Of a stretch of DNA of 20,833 nt, positions 12,001-18,000 are shown one piece after another; position 1 is the first letter of the stretch, and every line of letters begins with the position of its first letter. A model generated the notes under the pieces. That model ran no database searches and was not told the origin of the DNA. It saw nothing but the letters and a program-made list of their open reading frames with translations. The stretch lies in contig NC_049980.1 in assembly GCF_000003815.2 (NCBI RefSeq), positions 34,667,465-34,688,297 of the forward strand, read 5' to 3'. The position numbers and the translations under genes were made by a program. Origin of the DNA: Branchiostoma floridae. Taxonomy: Eukaryota > Chordata > Leptocardii > Amphioxiformes > Branchiostomatidae.

Positions 12001-15000
12001 TTGGATTCAGTTTGGTGCATTTCTATCATAAGAACCAGTTAAGCCCCTGTCACACCTACCCGACCATGGCCTCCTGACCTTCTCCAGACCATGGCCAGGA
12101 GTTTAAGTCATAAGTATGAATGCTGCATGTGGCTGGAAGTTGGTCAGCGACACTGCCTATAGTTTTCAAAAGTCTCTGGGTCGGCTGATGCTAAAATTTT
12201 AAAAAGCAAAATTTTTTCTTCTCTGCTGTGAAGAAGGGGATCTAACTGGACCTTGAGTTGAATGAAATTCAGGCAACTCCAACCCAGCTCCTTAGTTAGG
12301 GAGTGGTTGTGAGCAGAGTTGTGGGAAGGTCCTGGATGTGTGACAGGGGCTTTACTGGTACCATCTGTTGGGTTTAACACATGGTAAAGTAAGGTGTAAG
12401 TGGGCGGCAGTAGGAAGCACATCCACACCATTTCATGTAACCCCCTCCCTGTTGAGGTAGCCTATAAGCCCAAACAGTGTGCTGGCATTGGTGAGAGGTA
12501 GCAGGGAGAAGGTTGAAGTCATGCAAGAGCTCTGATATCCTTTTTTGGATTTTGCAAATTCTACATTCACATTACATTATTATTGCAGGCTGTATTCTTA
12601 ACAGCAATCATAGGTGTAGGGATTTGGCCATTGTTGTGTGACTGCATGGGAAGCACAACTCTCTCTTGGAAAATGAGACATACCTATTAAATGCATGTTT
12701 CAGTCCCAGACTGTGCAAAAATTAGAAAACACACCGCCCACAACAGAAGTAGATACCAGAAATCTGATGTAGTCACTGTCCATGCATTATGCAACATACT
12801 AAGCAGGTTATCTCGTAACATAACAGTTTTGTCCATGACCTGTCATTTCCAGAACGCAGACGACACGATCGACCTGGCGAACATCTCGGCCGCAGCCCAG
12901 CGGAAGATGGGGATCGATGAGGAGGTCCTGGCCGTGCTCAACGCGCCGGTCGTCGAGTCCAAGAAGAGCTCCCTCAGGCTGGGCAAGAAGATCTACGAGT
13001 TCTACAACGCTCCCATCACCAAGTTCTGGGTCCACACCGTAAGATTCAACACTTCTATGGGTTATGCCAAAAAGCAGTTACTCAGTGAGCAGAGCTGGAT
13101 ATGATTTTGGAAATGGTCAGACGTCTCAGATAGTATCCAGTATCATTCATCAGTGACACTAAAGTAAAGCTATCTGGAAGAAAGTCTTTTTTTCATACCC
13201 TAACTATGAGTGCAAAAGAGCCAAAGACAATTTTGGATGTCCAATAGGAAACAAATAGGAAAATCATATCCTGGAGTTGCTTGAGTAATTACTGCCTTTT
13301 GGTGTATCTTACTACTTTTAGAACATTTTTAGAACATTTGAAACTTTTATTTCCATGTAACTTTTGTTTTCTTAATACATATCTTAGTGTAACAATCATT
13401 GCAGTACATGTACAGTGCTACACATAAAAGCTCCTTGATTATGTGAACATAGATCAATAGTTACTAAAACCATGTGTAACTTTTTGCTTGTGGTCAATTA
13501 GCATTTTCTCTATAGCAGCCACCTCTCTATAGTTGCCAATTTTGACAAGTCCCTTGAGTGGCCGCTATAGACAGGTTTGACTGTAGGTGCATAAGAGAGA
13601 AACAGATGCGCTAGACATAAACAGATGCGCAAAAGAGAAACAGATGCGCGAAAGTAAAGCAGGTGCGCTAAACAGAACCAGATGTGCAAAAGAGAAACAG
13701 ATACGCGAAAGAGAAACAGATGCGCAAAAGAGAAACAGATGCGCAAAAGAGAAACAGATGCGCAAAAGAGAAACAGATGCTCAAAAGAGACACAGATCCG
13801 CAAAAGAGACACAGATCCGCAAAAGNNNNNNNNNNNNNNNNNNNNNNNNNNNNNNNNNNNNNNNNNNNNNNNNNNNNNNNNNNNNNNNNNNNNNNNNNNN
13901 NNNNNNNNNNNNNNNNNNNNNNNNNAACAAATGGCACGAAAGAGAAGAAGATATGCGAATGAGAAACAGATGCGCGAAAGAGAAACAGATGCGCGAAAGA
14001 GAAACAGATGCGCGAAAGAGAACCAGATGCGCGAAAGAGGAACAGATGCGCAAAAGAGAAACAGATGCGCGGACGAGAAGAAGGTGCGCTAGACAGAAAC
14101 AGATGCGTGAAAGAGAAACAGATGCGCGAAAGAGAAACAGATGCGCGGACGAGAAGAAGGTGCGCTAGACAGAAACAGATGCGTGAAAGAGAAACAGATG
14201 CGCAAAAGAGAAACAGATCCGCGAAAGAGAAACAGATGCGCGAAAGAGAAACAGATGCGCGAAAGAGAAACGGATGCGCAAGAGAGAAACGGATGCGCAA
14301 GAGAGAAACAGATGCGCAAAAGAGAAACAGGTGCGCTAGACAGAAACAGATGCGCAAAAGAGAAGCAGGTGCTCTAGACAGAAACAGATGCGCAAAAGAG
14401 AAACAGATGCGCGAAAGAGAAGCAGGTGCGCTAGACAGAAACAGATGCGCGAAAGAGAAGCAGGTGCGCTAGACAGAAACAGATGCGCGAAAGAGAAACA
14501 GATGCGCTAAAGAGAAACAGATGGGCGAAGGAGAAACAGATGAGCGAAAGAGAAACAGATGCGCGAAAGAGAAACAGATGCGCAAAAGAGAAGCAGATGC
14601 AAGAAAGAGAAGCAGATGCGCTAGACAGAAACAGATGCGCAAAAGAGAAACAGATGCGCAAAAGAGAAACAGGTGCGCAAGAGAGAAACAGATGCGCAAG
14701 AGAGAAACACATGCGCAAAAGAGAAGCAGGTGCGCTAGACCGAAACAGATGCGCGAAAGAGAAGCAGGTGCGCGAAAGAGAAACAGATGCGCAAAAGAGA
14801 AACAGATGTGCGAAAGAGAAACAGATGCGCTAGACAGAAACAGATGCGCGAAAGAGAAGCAGGTGCGCTAGAGAGAAACAGATGCGTGAAAGAGAAACAG
14901 ATGCGCAAAAGAGAAACAGATGCGCGAAAGAGAAGCAGGTGCGCTAGACAGAAACAGATGCGCGAAAGAGAAATAGATGCGCAAAAGAGAAACAGGTGCG

Positions 15001-18000
15001 CTAGATAGAAGCAGGTGTGCTAGACAGAAACAGATGCGCAAAAGAGAAACAGATGCGCAAAAGAAACAGATGCGCAAAAGAGAAACAGATGCGCAAAAGA
15101 GAAATAGATGCGCGAAAGAGAAGCAGGTGCGCTAGACAGAAGCAGGTGCACGAAAGAGAAACAGATGTGCAAAAGAGAAGCAGGTGCGCAAAAGAGAAGC
15201 AGGTGTTCTTGACAGAAACAGATGCGCGAAAGAGAAACAGATGTGCAAAAGAGAAACAGATGCGCGAAAGAGAAGCAGATGCGTGAAAGAGAAACAGATG
15301 CGCGAAAGAGAAACAGATGCGCGAAAGAGAAACAGATGCGCGAAAGAGAAACAGATGCGCGAAAGAGAAACAGATGCGCAAAAGAGAAACAGATGCGTGA
15401 AAGAGTAACAGATGCGCGAAAGAGAAACAGATGCGCGAAAGAGAAACAGATGCGCAAAAGAGAAACAGATGCGCGAAAGAGAAGCAGGTGCGCTAGACAG
15501 AAACAGATGCGCGAAAGAAAAATAGATGCGCAAAAGAGAAACAGGTGCGCTAGACAGAAACAGATGCGCAAAAGAGAAGCAGGTGCTCTAGACAGAAACA
15601 GATGCGCAAAAGAGAAACAGATGCGCAAAAGAGAAGCAGGTGCTCTAGACAGAAACAGATGCGCGAAAGAGAAACAGATGCGTGAAAGAGAAACAGATGC
15701 GCGAAAGAGAAGCAGATGCCCGAAAGGAGAAACAGATGCGCTAAAGAGAAGCAGATGCGCTAGACAGAAACAGATGCGCGAAAGAGAAGCAGGTGCGCAA
15801 AAGAGAAACAGATGCGCAAAAGAGAAGCAGGTGCGCTAGACAGAAACAGATGCGCGAAAGAGAAACAGATGTGCGAAAGAGAAACAGATGCGCGAAAGAG
15901 AAACAGATGCGCTAAAGAGAAGCAGATGCGCTAGACAGAAACAGATGCGCGAAAGAGAAGCAGGTGCGCAAAAGAGAAACAGATGCGCAAAAGAGAAGCA
16001 GGTGCGCTAGACAGAAACAGGTGCACTAGACAGAAACAGGTGCGCTAGACAGAAACAGGTGTGCTAGATAGAAGCAGGTGTGCTAGACAGAAACAGATGC
16101 GCAAAATAGAAACATGCGCAAAAGAGAAACAGATGCGCAAAAGAGAAACAGATGCGCGAAAGAGAAGCAGGTGCGCTAGACAGAAACAGATGCGCGAAAG
16201 AGAAATAGATGCGCAAAAGAGAAACAGATGCGTGAAAGATTTGTTAATGTTTCCCCTGCAGATGGCGTATGTGGTGTTCCTGATGCTGTTTAACTACGTG
16301 GTGCTGGTGTTGATTGTTGTGCAGATGGCATATGTGGTGTTGATTGTTATGTGTTTGTTCTGCAGATGGCGTATGTGGTGTTCCTGATGCTGTTTATCTA
16401 CGTGGTGCAGATGTTGATTGTTAATGTTTCCCCTGCAGATGGCGTATGTGGTGTTCCTGATGCTGTTTAACTACGTGGTTCTGGAGCGGACCGGACCATT
16501 CCCCGGCTGGGAGGAGTGGTACATCATTGCTTACATCGTCACTCTGGCTGTGGAGAAAGTCAGGGAGGTGCGAAATCTTCCTGTCATCTTAGAAGTCTTA
16601 TATCGTTCGTTCGTCTCATAGCCTTTTGGAAGTCTTATATAGGTTGGGCAAAAACAAGACATTAGCAGTCCCTGTCAAAAGAAAATGACATCTATAGCTT
16701 TCACTGTTGCTGTTCACTCCCAGAAGGAGAAGCTTTTCCTAGTTTTAAGTGTTTTTAAGTTTGCAGTTGGAGCAATTCCGTATTAAAAACTTGTGCACTC
16801 GTAATTTGTGAAATGCAAAAGTAAGACCTGCACATTCGTCAAGCATTTCAATATTTAAGGTAGCTTTATCTAGTAGCATCCCAAAAGTGATCATCATTGC
16901 TCTGCTATTGTGTTTTCTGCTAGATTCGAGTGTCATAGCCCAGCAAGTTGACCCAGAAGATTGGGGGTCTGAACTGGGACTATCTGATGTACAGTTTCTG
17001 TAATATTACCTAAATGTGCACATGTCCTGGTGTCGGAGCCCAGTAAGTTGACCCAGAAGTTCTGGGCTTGGTGAGACGACAACTGGAACTACATGTATCT
17101 GATGTATAGTATACATGTATCTATGATGTATACATGTTATATCATGATACCACTAATGTCATATCCTAAATGTATCCCCCCAGATCCTAGTGTCGGAGCC
17201 TAGTAAGCTAACTCAGAAGTTCTGGGTCTGGTGGGACGACAACTGGGACTGTCTAATGTATACACATATCTATGATGTATACAATGTTGTATCATGATAT
17301 AACTGCTACCTAAATGTGCCCATGTCCCCCAGATCCTAGTATCGGAGCCCAGTAAACTAACCCAGAAGTTCTGGGTCTGGTGGGACGACAACTGGAATCG
17401 CTGCGACACCATCGCCATCCTGGCCTTCCTGGTGGGCGTCGGCCTGCGTTTCCATGACAACACCATCCCGTACGGCCGCGTGCTCTACTGCGTGGACATC
17501 ATCTTCTGGTACATCCGGCTGCTGGACATTCTCTCCGTCAACAAGTACCTGGGACCCTACGTCATGATGATAGGAAAAATGGTGGGTTTTGATCAATCAA
17601 TCTATCAATCAATTAATCAATACCTGGGACCCTACGTCATGATGATCGGCAAAATGGTGGGTTTCTATCAATCAATCAATCAATCAATCAATACCTGGGA
17701 CCCTACGTCATGATGATCGGCAAAATGGTGAGTTTCTATCAATCAATCAATCAATTAATCAATAAACTAGTACCTGAGACCTTACGTCATGATGATAGGC
17801 AAAATGGTGGGTTTCTATCGATCAATCAGTTGATCAATCAATAAACAAGTACCTGGGACTCTACGTGTGATCATGAATATATATGTTGAGTTTCAATCAA
17901 TAAATCAATCAATCTATCTATCAGATGGTCAATCAGTAGGTACCTTGACCCAACATCATCACGATTCAGAAAATTCTGGGTTTATCAATTCACGAACAAC

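Noticed and set aside
12001-12030. Tail of the missing exon just after the gap (TTGGATTCAG)
   Set aside because: The reading Leu-Asp-Ser does not match the expected conserved residues and no good donor follows.
13587-15839. Long Lys/Arg/Glu-rich (+) and Phe/Leu/Ser-rich (-) open reading frames
   Set aside because: Generated by the stop-free 19-bp minisatellite; the same peptide pattern appears in several frames and both strands, with no domain and no start context.
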